The notes: a model not told the origin generated them from the sequence alone. A stretch of DNA of 64,000 nucleotides from Victivallaceae bacterium (GCA_021647315.1 JAKIUY010000009.1:1-64000), one strand, 5' to 3'. Counted from the first letter of the stretch, positions 17,579-26,223 are shown. Numbers and translations: made by a program.

Positions 17579-19536
17579 TTTATAACATCTTCCTCTTTTT
17601 CGCCGCAGCCGGGCATATTTTTACCTAAATATGGATTAGCAATCTTTTCATTCTGCTGAAGCCATTCAGCACCTTTGTTATCAAAAGCCATCGGGCACTT
17701 AAATTTTATAATAGTGATAGATTTATCGGCTCCGAATGTAGCGGCCAGTTCGTAAACGACCGCTGACAGGTTGGAGAAATCTTCACGAAGCTTGTTGATG
17801 TCTTTCGATTCATTGGCCTGTTTGACGATGGCTTTGATTTCACTGGCTATTTTGTGCCAGGCCTTCAAACTAGCCCCATTTAAGCTGTCAGAGTTGATAT
17901 GTCCCAACATCATGCCGAGATTTTTCATCTCGGCTACGCTTTGTTTAAATTTATCTACCGCCAAGGCTTGCTGAAGCGCAAAATAGCTGTTGTAAATCAT
18001 TGACAACTGTTTTTTGAATTGTGCCTCAATCTTGAATTCAGTTTTCTGTGGTTGCTCTGAATCAGGCGTGGAATCAGCGGACATCATGCTTGGTCTGGCC
18101 TGGATCTGCAATGAACTGTCAATTTTAAAATTACCGCTAATCACTACCAGGTCACCCTCTTTCAAGCCACTTTCGACGATATAATAATTACCCGCCCGCG
18201 GCCCCAGGATAACCTCTTTACCATAAAAAGTTCCAGACGTTTTGCTTGATCTGATATAGACAATCGCCCGTTTGCCGGTAATCAGCGGTGCGGTGGCAGG
18301 AATAACCAATGGCAGGTTGTTTACAGAATCTTTAGTATCGCTATAGCCCAATGATGCTGCCTTAACCAATTTCATCCCGCAAATCGGGCATTTACCAGGT
18401 TTAGATTTAACAATTTCCGGGTGCATTGGTCCGATCCATTTACCAGCATAGGTTGTATCAATAACTTTACCTGCCTGGGAGATTTTAGCCTTGACAACCG
18501 CATTGACAAACATGCCGGGTTTTAATTTACCATCCCTGTTGGTGGCATTGACTCTAACTTTCACGGTTCTGGTTTGGGAATCAAGAACGGGGTCAATGAA
18601 TGAGATTCTGCCGGTAAAAACTTTCCCGGGGTAGGCGACACTGGAAAACTCAACCAATTGTCCGTAGCGCAGCCACATCAAATCCAATTCGTAGGCATCG
18701 AGCATAATCCAGACCTGTGACAGATCGGCGACGGTAAACAGGCGGTCTCCAGTCTTGAAATATTTACCTTCAAGTGCCTTTTTCTCAATCACAATCCCGG
18801 CGATCGGGGAGTAAAGTACCACATGATCAGCAACCTTGCCATTTTCAATAATATCACTGATGTTTTTTTTCGTCAAGTTCCACAGCTCCAATTTTTTCTT
18901 CACAGTTTGCAACAAAGATTCATCCGACATCCCGTAATTACGTAGAGAACTACCAGCCCGCTCTTTGTTTTTAATATTATTAACCGCCAGCAGTAATTCA
19001 CGCTGTGCGACTAGAAGTTCCGGGCTGTAGTATTCAGCCATGTGATCCCCTTTGCGGACTGATATTCCGGTAAAATTGACAAAAAGTGTATCAATACGCC
19101 CTGGCATTCTTGCCGTTATATAGGCCAGCAACGTCTCATTATAGGTGACTTTCCCCACCATATTTATTTCAGTTTCCACCAAAGCCCGTTTAACGGGGAC
19201 AGTTTCTATGCCGGCTAATTTGATGGCATAAGGGGATAGTTTAAGTGTTGCTCCAACTGCGCTGTCATCAGAAGAATCTTGCTTCAAAGGAATTAAAGTC
19301 ATAGAACAAATCGGACATTTCCCCGGTTTCGGCTGCCTGATCTGTGGGTGCATTGAACATGTCCAGACCGTTTTTGACTTTGTAGGTGAAGTTTCTTCTG
19401 CGGCTGATTGTATCTGCTTCGGCTTACCGTTATTGGTTGCAGAGCGGCCTATAAAAAAACCGATACCAAGTGCGAGCACGGTAAGAACCACTACCACCGT
19501 GACTGCAGAGCGGGATTTTTTAGTTTTAATATTCAT
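17575..19536 (-). CDS. cusB: RND periplasmic adaptor, CusB type, with two metal-binding domains
   Basis: A 653-residue HlyD/membrane-fusion protein linking the RND pump to the TolC channel. An N-terminal membrane anchor (about residues 11-28) is followed by a heavy-metal-binding domain (CSMHP...KPGKCPIC). The barrel-sandwich and beta-barrel adaptor core comes next (VKRALVETEINMVGKVTYNE, then GIVIEKKALEGKYFKTGD). A second metal-binding domain is inserted at about residues 370-395 (MHPEI...KPGKCPICGMKL). The last about 150 residues are a helical region of DUF3347 type ending in CPMAFDNKGAEW and PGCGE. Two copies of the metal domain plus DUF3347 suggest strong Cu/Ag loading. It has the best ribosome binding site of the operon (AAGGAGATAGTA before ATG). 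Confidence 0.9.
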   Translation of the reverse strand: MNIKTKKSRSAVTVVVVLTVLALGIGFFIGRSATNNGKPKQIQSAAEETSPTKSKTVWTCSMHPQIRQPKPGKCPICSMTLIPLKQDSSDDSAVGATLKLSPYAIKLAGIETVPVKRALVETEINMVGKVTYNETLLAYITARMPGRIDTLFVNFTGISVRKGDHMAEYYSPELLVAQRELLLAVNNIKNKERAGSSLRNYGMSDESLLQTVKKKLELWNLTKKNISDIIENGKVADHVVLYSPIAGIVIEKKALEGKYFKTGDRLFTVADLSQVWIMLDAYELDLMWLRYGQLVEFSSVAYPGKVFTGRISFIDPVLDSQTRTVKVRVNATNRDGKLKPGMFVNAVVKAKISQAGKVIDTTYAGKWIGPMHPEIVKSKPGKCPICGMKLVKAASLGYSDTKDSVNNLPLVIPATAPLITGKRAIVYIRSSKTSGTFYGKEVILGPRAGNYYIVESGLKEGDLVVISGNFKIDSSLQIQARPSMMSADSTPDSEQPQKTEFKIEAQFKKQLSMIYNSYFALQQALAVDKFKQSVAEMKNLGMMLGHINSDSLNGASLKAWHKIASEIKAIVKQANESKDINKLREDFSNLSAVVYELAATFGADKSITIIKFKCPMAFDNKGAEWLQQNEKIANPYLGKNMPGCGEKEEDVIK

Positions 19537-19569
19537 TACTATCTCCTTGTTTATTGTATTAAAAATCGT

Positions 19570-20943
19570 TTAATTCGGTGACGCAATTTCCTTCGCTGTC
19601 AGTGCTTCAATTCGGGCAATCGCTTTAGCGTAGTTCATTAAATTTTCTTCATAAACCAGCTGAAACTTCAACAATGTCTGTTGAGCATCGATAAAATCCA
19701 GATAGCTGGTCTTGCCGGTGACGTATGAACGCTGAATTGCTCGCAATGAATCTTCAGCTTTGGGGATCAGGTTATCATTGTAAACGCGCATCTTACGCTT
19801 GGCATCTTTCATTTTAAACAGATATTGTTCAAGGTCTGACAATAATAATTTCTCCAGGTCAACCCGCTTGCCTTTGAATGCCATTTTCCGGGCAATCGCC
19901 TCACGCCTTTCCGCTTCGTATTTGGTGAAGTAGATCGGTAAATTCAGCCCAATTCGAGCAATTATCGGATCTTTGCCATTATCCTTCACCTTCATCGATG
20001 ATTTATCGGTTTGGATATAATCAATGCCCAAAGTGACATCGGGGATATAGCGCCGCCAAGCGATTTTGCGTTTCTTTTCTTCACGGGCAATATAACTGTC
20101 AAGTACTTTCAACTTTGGATTACGCTTAACCTGTTCACGCAATGTCTTAAACATTGCGGGTTTTATATCAACGACATTCAATTTCTTGGGGAAAGGGAAC
20201 GCCGGGATTGAGGCAGTTTTATTCAAGTTCAATACATGTCGGAGTTTTGCCAGTACCGGCTGCCGAAAATCATTTAATGAATCAACTCTTTCAGCAAACT
20301 TGATCGTCTCAATTTGGATTCTGATCAAATTAGCATAGGTGAATTCGGCAGTGCCATATTTTTCAGAGGAGACCTGCTCCAGCTCTTTAAATAAAGCCAA
20401 GTTCTTTTTTATAATATCAAGTGCTCGCCCTAAATAATAATATTCGTAATAGACCTCTTTGACCCGATTAAATATTTTTAACTTTTCAGCCTCATAGCGT
20501 TGCTTCTGCGCCTCTGCATTTGCCAAGGCGACGCCCCCCTTAAGTAATAGAGTTCCATACCACGGGAAAGTCTGTGCAATGCCAAAGCTGTTTTTCTGAG
20601 CCCCGACTCTAGTTTCCACCTCCTGAATATAGTATCCATAATTAAATCTGGGGTCTGGCAGAGTTCTCACCTGGGTTATTTTTTCCAAAGCGGCTTTCCA
20701 GGTGTTGAATTCAGCTTCTAAACTGGCATTCTGCAATAAAGCATAGGCCAAGAAATCATTAAGGGTGTGTTGTTCAGCCAGATTCGGCAACAACTGTTCG
20801 CGCGCTGCACTGCTCATGCGATATTTTTCGCCAACAGCTTTAACCTCTTTCCATGATTGTTTTTCCAAATCAGAATAGCAACCAGCAGTGATAAAAATTA
20901 AACTAAGCAAACCAATCGACCGCAGGCCGATAAATAAATTCAT
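19570..20943 (-). CDS. TolC/CusC-like outer membrane efflux lipoprotein
   Basis: A 457-residue outer membrane factor that should complete the tripartite metal pump with the CusB- and CusA-like proteins encoded 33 bp downstream. The N-terminus is a lipoprotein signal (LLSLIFITAGC lipobox). The body has the repeated helical hairpin pattern of the family, with NASLEAEFNTWKAALEKITQ and LPDPRFNYGYYIQ in repeat 1. The second of two possible ATGs (20943) is chosen because AGAGGA then lies 7 nt upstream; the first ATG at 20949 is too close to it. No distinct promoter is visible in the 71 bp upstream, so it is likely read from the YHS gene promoter. Confidence 0.88.
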   Translation of the reverse strand: MNLFIGLRSIGLLSLIFITAGCYSDLEKQSWKEVKAVGEKYRMSSAAREQLLPNLAEQHTLNDFLAYALLQNASLEAEFNTWKAALEKITQVRTLPDPRFNYGYYIQEVETRVGAQKNSFGIAQTFPWYGTLLLKGGVALANAEAQKQRYEAEKLKIFNRVKEVYYEYYYLGRALDIIKKNLALFKELEQVSSEKYGTAEFTYANLIRIQIETIKFAERVDSLNDFRQPVLAKLRHVLNLNKTASIPAFPFPKKLNVVDIKPAMFKTLREQVKRNPKLKVLDSYIAREEKKRKIAWRRYIPDVTLGIDYIQTDKSSMKVKDNGKDPIIARIGLNLPIYFTKYEAERREAIARKMAFKGKRVDLEKLLLSDLEQYLFKMKDAKRKMRVYNDNLIPKAEDSLRAIQRSYVTGKTSYLDFIDAQQTLLKFQLVYEENLMNYAKAIARIEALTAKEIASPN

Positions 20944-21020
20944 CTTCATTCCTCTTGTTATATGGGGGATGTGGGAGATAGGGGGATATGTGGTATCCCC
21001 CCATTCAGCATAATGGCTAT

Positions 21021-21527
21021 TTATGGTTTGGGCGTGGCTGCAACAGCTATACCCTGCGCTTTAAGCTTTTTGATATATTTTGCCGGATTGCGTTTTACCA
21101 TTGGCAGGCAACCTTTGCAGCAAACATAGATGCGTTTGCCGTCGGCATCGACATAAAGCTTTTTGTTGATTTTATTCCGCGTCATTACCGGGCAATTGGT
21201 TTGAAGTTTAAGTTCTAAACTTTTTACCTGTTGACCAGCATCTTTCAGCTGTTTGATATATTTTTTCGGGTTGGCCTTAACTTTGCTAATACACCCTTTG
21301 CAACAAACATAGATGCGTTTGCCGTCGGCATCGACATAAAGCTTTTTGTTGATTTTATTCTGCGTCATTACCGGACAGTTGGTCTGCTGCTTTACAATTG
21401 CAGTTTTGCTATCATGTTTCATCCCCTTCATCCCCTTCATTCCCTCATTATGTCCTTCATTGGCCAAGAGTGAATTGCCAGACAAAACTGCCCCTATCAT
21501 CAATACTGTAATAATTGAAGTTTTCAT
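21021..21527 (-). CDS. secreted tandem YHS-type metal-binding protein
   Basis: A 168-residue protein with an N-terminal signal peptide (TVLMIGAVLSGNSLLA), then a His/Met linker (HNEGMKGMKGMKHDSK) and two nearly identical YHS/TRASH-like domains of about 60 residues. Each domain reads NCPVM...NKINKKLYVDADGKRIYV followed by CCKGC and a C-terminal NP-KY helix. The cysteines of CPVM and CCKGC are the likely metal ligands. The DNA of the two domains is almost identical over about 75 bp (21113-21190 and 21296-21370), pointing to recent duplication or conversion. It opens the tolC-cusBA operon. A periplasmic copper/silver chaperone or buffer is inferred. Confidence 0.82.
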   Translation of the reverse strand: MKTSIITVLMIGAVLSGNSLLANEGHNEGMKGMKGMKHDSKTAIVKQQTNCPVMTQNKINKKLYVDADGKRIYVCCKGCISKVKANPKKYIKQLKDAGQQVKSLELKLQTNCPVMTRNKINKKLYVDADGKRIYVCCKGCLPMVKRNPAKYIKKLKAQGIAVAATPKP

Positions 21528-21570
21528 TTTCTTGTTCCTTTGTTTTTATTTGTAACCGGCAAAAATGAGC

Positions 21571-21591
21571 GTTGCAAAACAATTTTGCAAC
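21571..21591. promoter_or_regulatory. palindrome GTTGCAAAA-caa-TTTTGCAAC in the YHS leader
   Basis: A perfect 9-bp inverted repeat with a 3-nt centre between the predicted ECF promoter and the YHS gene start. It would form a hairpin in the leader RNA, or could be a repressor site. No matching site was found in front of other genes. Confidence 0.4.
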
Positions 21592-21605
21592 AACTGCCGT
21601 TATTT

Positions 21606-21637
21606 GTAAAGACGCAGCACAGTTGAAAGTGTTACGC
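21606..21637 (-). promoter_or_regulatory. predicted ECF promoter of the YHS-tolC-cusBA operon
   Basis: On the minus strand GCGTAAC (21631-21637, -35) is followed after exactly 16 nt by CGTCTTTAC (21606-21614, -10). Both elements and the spacing are identical to the sites before the ECF sigma gene and the Cys-repeat gene. The start codon lies about 80 bp downstream. Confidence 0.72.
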
Positions 21638-22004
21638 ATAATCACCATAAAAACATATTTCTTTATCAAGTTACTATAGAATATAATCACCGATTAGGTT
21701 ATATTTGAACTAAACAGTATATGTGGATAATATAATAGCAACAACTGATATGTCAACTAAATCAGTTATCACCACGCAAATGAAGTAGCCTGCGTTCTCC
21801 GAACGCATTGGGCAAAATAGATGTTAACCGCGCAATTAACTATTAAAACTTAAACCGCTGCATTTACCGCATAACCCATATAAAAGCAATCAAATAACTT
21901 GAATAATGAGTTAATTTGTCATATACTTACGGAACACTCAAAAATAAATTGTTGAGTCTTGTATACGCGAGGCTGCAAGCAGATAAATTCAAAATGGAGC
22001 AATA
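21638..22004. other. divergent intergenic region before the cyclase gene
   Basis: No gene is seen. A perfect hairpin TGCGTTC-tcc-GAACGCA is at 21791-21807. CACTCAAAAATAAATTG, present here near 21936, recurs identically near 29850 upstream of the permease gene. The cyclase start at 22005 has a good GGAG 6 nt upstream. No ECF-type promoter is present on the plus strand. Confidence 0.4.
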
Positions 22005-24155
22005 ATGATACATCGTAAATTCAGAGTTGATATTATTTTGATTTTCACCCTGTTGATGCTGTCAACTGCGATTGGCATTGTTTATGTTGTCTATTCCCAT
22101 AATGAAACGATGGCGATTGATAATGCCAGTCGTCGTTTAACATATGAGTCAAAAATATTTACCGAAAAGGTAAATTATTACATGATTACAGCACAATCGG
22201 CAACAGATAATTTAGCTAAACAGTTTTCGCCCAGCAATCGTCATGAACAAAACCAGCGTAGCCGTAACGCTGAACAGTCAACGTCAGATACTCAACCTCG
22301 AACAGATAGGCAACAGGCTTCACTAGCGGCTCAAGACAGCCTTTCGACAATTTCAATGGCACTCCTCAAGACATTAGTCGCTTATAAACAGTTCGGTTCA
22401 ATTGCATTCGGGAACAGTCGAGCTGTTTTGGCGACAGTATCATATCAAGGTCAAGCGGGATATGAGCTGAAAACAATTAGAACGGCTGGGGGTTATACTT
22501 TAACTACCGATATTTATGACGCTAAATCACGCCTCCAAAAGCAGTCAACGACAACTGGTGACATTGTTAATGATAGGTGGCAGGCATGGTATAAACAAGT
22601 TCAGCAGACTGGTAAAATATTTTGGAGCAAGCCTTACCGTCTGTCGGATAGCAATAAATTTGGCGTGACGGTAAATGCTCCAGTTTTTGACTCATCTGCT
22701 AAGCTTACAGGTATGGTGGCAACCACTATTCCCTTAAATAAAATATCAGAGTTTTTACTTGTTGTCAAGCTCAGCCGGAATGGTATTGCCTTTGTCAGTG
22801 ACGGTGCAGGTAAGCTATTGGCATTTTTCAGTTCTCAACAAAATATCAGTTATGAAGCAGGGCAAGATATTGCAGACCTGCAATTGCCGCAGATAATTGC
22901 CGCAGCGAAAACTTATAGTGGATCAACGGATAATTTATGCCGTTCATTCTCCGTCGCCAATAAAAAATTTCTTACAACTTGCCAGCCCCTAGCTGTAGCG
23001 CATGGGCAGCAATGGATGTTGACCATTATCGCCCCGCAAAATGATTTTACCGGGGCACTGGCGACAACACTGAAACGTATTCTCTACCTCTCCGCCGTGG
23101 CACTTGTTGCCGGGATTCTCATTTCTTTGCTCTTGGCACGTCGTATCTCAAAACCGATAGAATTGTTGGCCAAAGATATTCTTGAGATCAGAAATTTTAA
23201 TTTTGATTCAGAATTGAGCATAACATCTCCAGTTCAAGAAATTCAGACGATGCATAATGCGATCAAAGCGATGAAAAATAATTTGCAGGCATTTAGTCTT
23301 TATCTGCCGGCATTATTGGTAAAACAGCTAATTAAATCGGGTGAAACTATTGCCATCGGCGGTAAAGAGCAAGAGTTAACGATATTTTTTTCGGATATTG
23401 AACAATTTACCTCCATTTCAGAAAATCATCCGCCACACGAGCTCTTAGTTCAGCTTTCTGATTATTTTGATGCTACAACTGCAATTATTGATAATGAATA
23501 TGGCACGGTTGATAAATTTATTGGCGATGCCGTAATGGCATTTTGGGGCGCACCTCTGCCCAATCAGCAGCATGCGGTAAATGCCTGTCGAGCTGCACTG
23601 CGTTGTCAGCAAAAAATCAAAGAACTGAACAGACAATGGATTGCCAACGGGCAAGAACCATTTAATACTAGAATCGGTATTCATTCAAGTCAGGTAATTG
23701 TTGGTAATATTGGAGCCAAACAGCGGATGAATTATACAGTCCTCGGTGATGGAGTTAATCTCGCCAGTCGACTTGAAGGGGTTAATAAAATATACCGAAC
23801 AGAAATTATTATTAGTCAGGCTACTTATGACCGCGTACAGGAGCATTTTATCTGTAGGATTTTAGATGAAATTACTGTAAAAGGGCAAGAGCAAAGTATC
23901 GTAATATACGAACTCCTGGCGGAAATTAATGCTATGGAAGCACCAGCAAAACAGGAGTTGGCAGTGAGATTCAATGCTATTTATCAACTATATCGTACTC
24001 GCCAATGGCGAGAAGCATTACAACTATTATACGAATTGCTGGAAATTTATCCTGGTGATAATGTTTGTAGCTTGTATGTACGACGTTGTAAAAAATATTT
24101 AAAGACACCGCCAGCCAGCAATTGGGCTGGCGTGAGTCGGTTACAGATAAAATAG
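22005..24155 (+). CDS. membrane-bound class III adenylate cyclase
   Basis: A 716-residue receptor-type cyclase making cAMP. TM1 (about residues 8-30) is followed by a long periplasmic sensor region (about 31-350, Cache-like: SKPYRLSDSNKFGVTVNAPV). TM2 is at about 355-378, then a HAMP segment (LARRISKPIELLAKDI) and the catalytic domain. The metal-binding aspartates are in FFSDIEQF and FIGDAVMAFWG. The lysine in VDKFIGD and the aspartate in YTVLGDGVN favour ATP over GTP, and NLASRLE carries the transition-state Asn and Arg. A C-terminal TPR-like helix pair follows. It sits between metal genes but faces the other way, and no regulatory site links it to them. A hairpin near its stop has no T run. 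Confidence 0.88.
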   Translation: MIHRKFRVDIILIFTLLMLSTAIGIVYVVYSHNETMAIDNASRRLTYESKIFTEKVNYYMITAQSATDNLAKQFSPSNRHEQNQRSRNAEQSTSDTQPRTDRQQASLAAQDSLSTISMALLKTLVAYKQFGSIAFGNSRAVLATVSYQGQAGYELKTIRTAGGYTLTTDIYDAKSRLQKQSTTTGDIVNDRWQAWYKQVQQTGKIFWSKPYRLSDSNKFGVTVNAPVFDSSAKLTGMVATTIPLNKISEFLLVVKLSRNGIAFVSDGAGKLLAFFSSQQNISYEAGQDIADLQLPQIIAAAKTYSGSTDNLCRSFSVANKKFLTTCQPLAVAHGQQWMLTIIAPQNDFTGALATTLKRILYLSAVALVAGILISLLLARRISKPIELLAKDILEIRNFNFDSELSITSPVQEIQTMHNAIKAMKNNLQAFSLYLPALLVKQLIKSGETIAIGGKEQELTIFFSDIEQFTSISENHPPHELLVQLSDYFDATTAIIDNEYGTVDKFIGDAVMAFWGAPLPNQQHAVNACRAALRCQQKIKELNRQWIANGQEPFNTRIGIHSSQVIVGNIGAKQRMNYTVLGDGVNLASRLEGVNKIYRTEIIISQATYDRVQEHFICRILDEITVKGQEQSIVIYELLAEINAMEAPAKQELAVRFNAIYQLYRTRQWREALQLLYELLEIYPGDNVCSLYVRRCKKYLKTPPASNWAGVSRLQIK

Positions 24156-24217
24156 CTCAAAATCACAGCGGCTCGTAAAATACCAAAGCAACCGTGAAAA
24201 AAGTTGAATTGCCGCTA

Positions 24218-24784
24218 TTATTTATTATTTTTACAGGCGTCATCGTGGCTGCCGAACCACCGTTTATACCATGGGCAGTTATCGACGGTAGAAGCAGTTT
24301 TTTCAGCAGCTTGCGCTTTAGGGCATTTTGTCGGCATGTCATTCCCGGCAACAGCAGTTTTTTTCTGCAAACTTGGACACTGCTGCATCTTTTTTAGTTT
24401 TTCTGCACCGGACATTCCTTTCAGCTTGGGACAGTCTTTAATCATTTTTTGACATTTTTCGAGCATAACTTTTTTCTCAGCAGCAGACATATTTTTCAAC
24501 TTTGGACAGTTTTTCATTGCTTGCTGCATCTCAGCTTTATTCATTCCTTTCAGCTTGGGACAGCTCTGAATCATCTTTTGGCATTTTGCCATCATCGCCT
24601 TCTTTTCAGTCGCAGTCATTCCTTTTAGCTTAGGACAGCTTACTGCAGCCTTTTTTACTGTCGGTGTAGAGGTTGCAGTCTTATTCTGCTGTATAGAACA
24701 ACAGCCTGGTGCCGCAAAAGTAGTACTGATATTAAGCATAAAACCCATCGCGACAGCAACAAACATTGTTATTGACTTTTTCAT
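24218..24784 (-). CDS. secreted Cys-Pro-Lys-Leu repeat protein, probable metal binder
   Basis: A 188-residue secreted protein I do not recognise. The start at 24784 is chosen over the longer frame to 24880 because it has AAGGAAA upstream and begins a clear signal peptide (SITMFVAVAMGFMLN, cleavage near AFA-AP). The ATG at 24880 lies upstream of the likely transcription start. The mature part has five units beginning CP(K/S)L, with cysteines at 50, 68, 75, 93, 111, 118 and 136, i.e. spacings 18, 7, 18, 18, 7, 18 (a 43-residue super-repeat). In helical units these fall on one face. Methionines and lysines are abundant, and CPKAQ, NCPW and a final Cys follow, 12 Cys in all. Its own ECF-type promoter and its neighbours suggest periplasmic Cu/Ag sequestration. 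Confidence 0.75.
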   Translation of the reverse strand: MKKSITMFVAVAMGFMLNISTTFAAPGCCSIQQNKTATSTPTVKKAAVSCPKLKGMTATEKKAMMAKCQKMIQSCPKLKGMNKAEMQQAMKNCPKLKNMSAAEKKVMLEKCQKMIKDCPKLKGMSGAEKLKKMQQCPSLQKKTAVAGNDMPTKCPKAQAAEKTASTVDNCPWYKRWFGSHDDACKNNK

Positions 24785-24882
24785 AATCCATTTTCCTTGT
24801 TTTATTTTGAGCTGACAAATTGTCCACTCATTATTATTCAATAGTGCTTGAACGGGAAACCCCGATTCGATTAGACACATAA

Positions 24883-24914
24883 GTAAAGACGGTTAAAAAC
24901 AGTAAACGTTACGC
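24883..24914 (-). promoter_or_regulatory. predicted ECF promoter of the Cys-repeat protein gene
   Basis: GCGTAAC (24908-24914) and CGTCTTTAC (24883-24891) on the minus strand, 16 nt apart, identical in both boxes to the sites at 21606 and 27686. It lies after the stop codon of the RnfD-like gene (24926) and gives a leader of about 90 nt. Confidence 0.72.
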
Positions 24915-24925
24915 TGAAAAAAAAA

Positions 24926-25687
24926 TTATTGTGTGGAGCTCTTTATTTTTTGGTAGAGCAGCGGTCGGAGCAGATTCATTATCAACAGAGCAATTAGATC
25001 ACCGTCAAATGCCGGCAACAGGGTAAATAACAGCGACGCCAGCAGACCGACACCGGCACCAAATTGCCATTGTGCAACTCGTTTTGCCGGTGATGTTTTT
25101 GGTTCAATTAACATAATAAAGGCAAAAAACAGATTGGGTAACAGCAGCATATCAACATCAATTGCCAAGCCATTCAGTAGCCAAAGTCCGATTGCTCGAA
25201 AAATAAGGTAGGAAAAAACTAGTGAGAGCCGTTTCAGGCGATAGCTGATAATGCCGCCTAGGATGATTACCAGATATGGGCTGGAAAAGCCCCACCAGTT
25301 AATCCGATTGCCCCAGAAGAGCATAATCATCAACAGACCAGCAGCAGCCGGATTGAAAATGTGTGCGCCACGCGGAAAACGGCAGAGTAATTTTACCGCA
25401 ATCGCAACCGTTACCGCCAGCCAGACAAGTTTCAATTCGGTGCCCGGCATCAGGAGCAGAGCAATTATAATTCCGCTGATTACCGCACTTTGAATTGAAT
25501 TGCTTTTCACTGCGCCGAAAAAAGCCAGTTCAGCTAACAGGGCAGTTAAAACCGCGAACCCGAGCTGCCCCAACAGTAAAGGATAGGTTGCCGGAGTTTG
25601 TTTGACTAATGCGACAATAAACAGTACTAACAGCAGGCATATCAGCTGAAGCTTCATGTTTTTGATGTGTTTAAGTAGTTTCTTCAT
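24926..25687 (-). CDS. RnfD/NqrB-like membrane protein
   Basis: A 253-residue polytopic inner-membrane protein (about 8-9 hydrophobic segments) of the NqrB/RnfD family, whose members carry flavin and move electrons across the membrane. Family marks are PRGAHIFNPAAAGLLM and, near the C-terminus, FFAFIMLIEPKTSPA. It is shorter than RnfD (about 350). I do not see the S(G/A)AT-like threonine to which FMN is covalently attached in RnfD and NqrB, so a flavin, if present, may be non-covalent. No other rnf or nqr genes are nearby. It starts 11 bp after the CuA cupredoxin gene, so an electron link between the two proteins is a reasonable inference. Confidence 0.75.
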   Translation of the reverse strand: MKKLLKHIKNMKLQLICLLLVLFIVALVKQTPATYPLLLGQLGFAVLTALLAELAFFGAVKSNSIQSAVISGIIIALLLMPGTELKLVWLAVTVAIAVKLLCRFPRGAHIFNPAAAGLLMIMLFWGNRINWWGFSSPYLVIILGGIISYRLKRLSLVFSYLIFRAIGLWLLNGLAIDVDMLLLPNLFFAFIMLIEPKTSPAKRVAQWQFGAGVGLLASLLFTLLPAFDGDLIALLIMNLLRPLLYQKIKSSTQ

Positions 25688-25698
25688 AGTCGGAGTTC

Positions 25699-26223
25699 CT
25701 ACTGTTCTGCTGGCAGTACCAGTAGTACGCCCTGCATGTTGCCATGATCGGAACCGCAGTAGATACTGCAGAAAATAGGGTACTTGCCTGGTTTAGTCGG
25801 AGCCTTGAAGCTTGCTGTCGCTTCACCCTTGGCGGGGAAAGTGGTAGTGAAATCTATTTCAGGGATCAGCATACCATGGGTAACGTCACGGCTTTTCAGT
25901 GTCAGAACCACCGTTTCATTACTCCTGACAATCAATGGATCCGGCGCGAAGCCAAATTTAAACGCCTCGTAAGTGACCCGGCGTTGCCCGGCAATAAATT
26001 TACCGCTTGGCTTCAACTCTCTATCACTGTGTTCAAGTTTTTTCCCTTTCACCTCGCCGTGGCTTGCCGGTTCGGCATGATCATGCTCTTTGCTCTGGGG
26101 TGCCGACGCCACGGTGTTTTCGTCTGGCTTACGGTTACGCCCCCAGGCAATCACTAATAATAGTAGCAGTAACCCGACAATTCCAGCTATTCTAAAAAAG
26201 CCATCTCGATTTTTAGTACTCAT
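25699..26223 (-). CDS. membrane-anchored CuA-type cupredoxin
   Basis: A 174-residue protein with one N-terminal membrane anchor (residues 12-26), a His-rich linker (HDHAEPASH and further His to residue 64) and a cupredoxin domain (about 85-172). The copper ligands match a CuA centre: H115 in DVTHGM, then C152-x3-C156-x3-H160-x2-M163 in CSIYCGSDHGNM, the same spacing as in cytochrome c oxidase subunit II and nitrous-oxide reductase. No oxidase or nosZ gene is in the window. It is followed 11 bp later by the RnfD-like gene. A periplasmic electron carrier or copper sensor/carrier is inferred. A 6+6 palindrome ATGTTG-ca-CAACAT (26244-26257) lies just upstream. Confidence 0.82.
   Translation of the reverse strand: MSTKNRDGFFRIAGIVGLLLLLLVIAWGRNRKPDENTVASAPQSKEHDHAEPASHGEVKGKKLEHSDRELKPSGKFIAGQRRVTYEAFKFGFAPDPLIVRSNETVVLTLKSRDVTHGMLIPEIDFTTTFPAKGEATASFKAPTKPGKYPIFCSIYCGSDHGNMQGVLLVLPAEQ

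Noticed and set aside
24109-24132. Terminator after the cyclase gene
   Set aside because: CGCCAGCC/GGCTGGCG is a strong stem but lies inside the coding end and has no T run.
24785-24880. Longer start for the Cys-repeat protein (32 extra residues)
   Set aside because: The ATG at 24880 would lie upstream of the transcription start predicted from the ECF promoter and has no ribosome binding site; the internal ATG begins a signal peptide with AAGGAAA before it.
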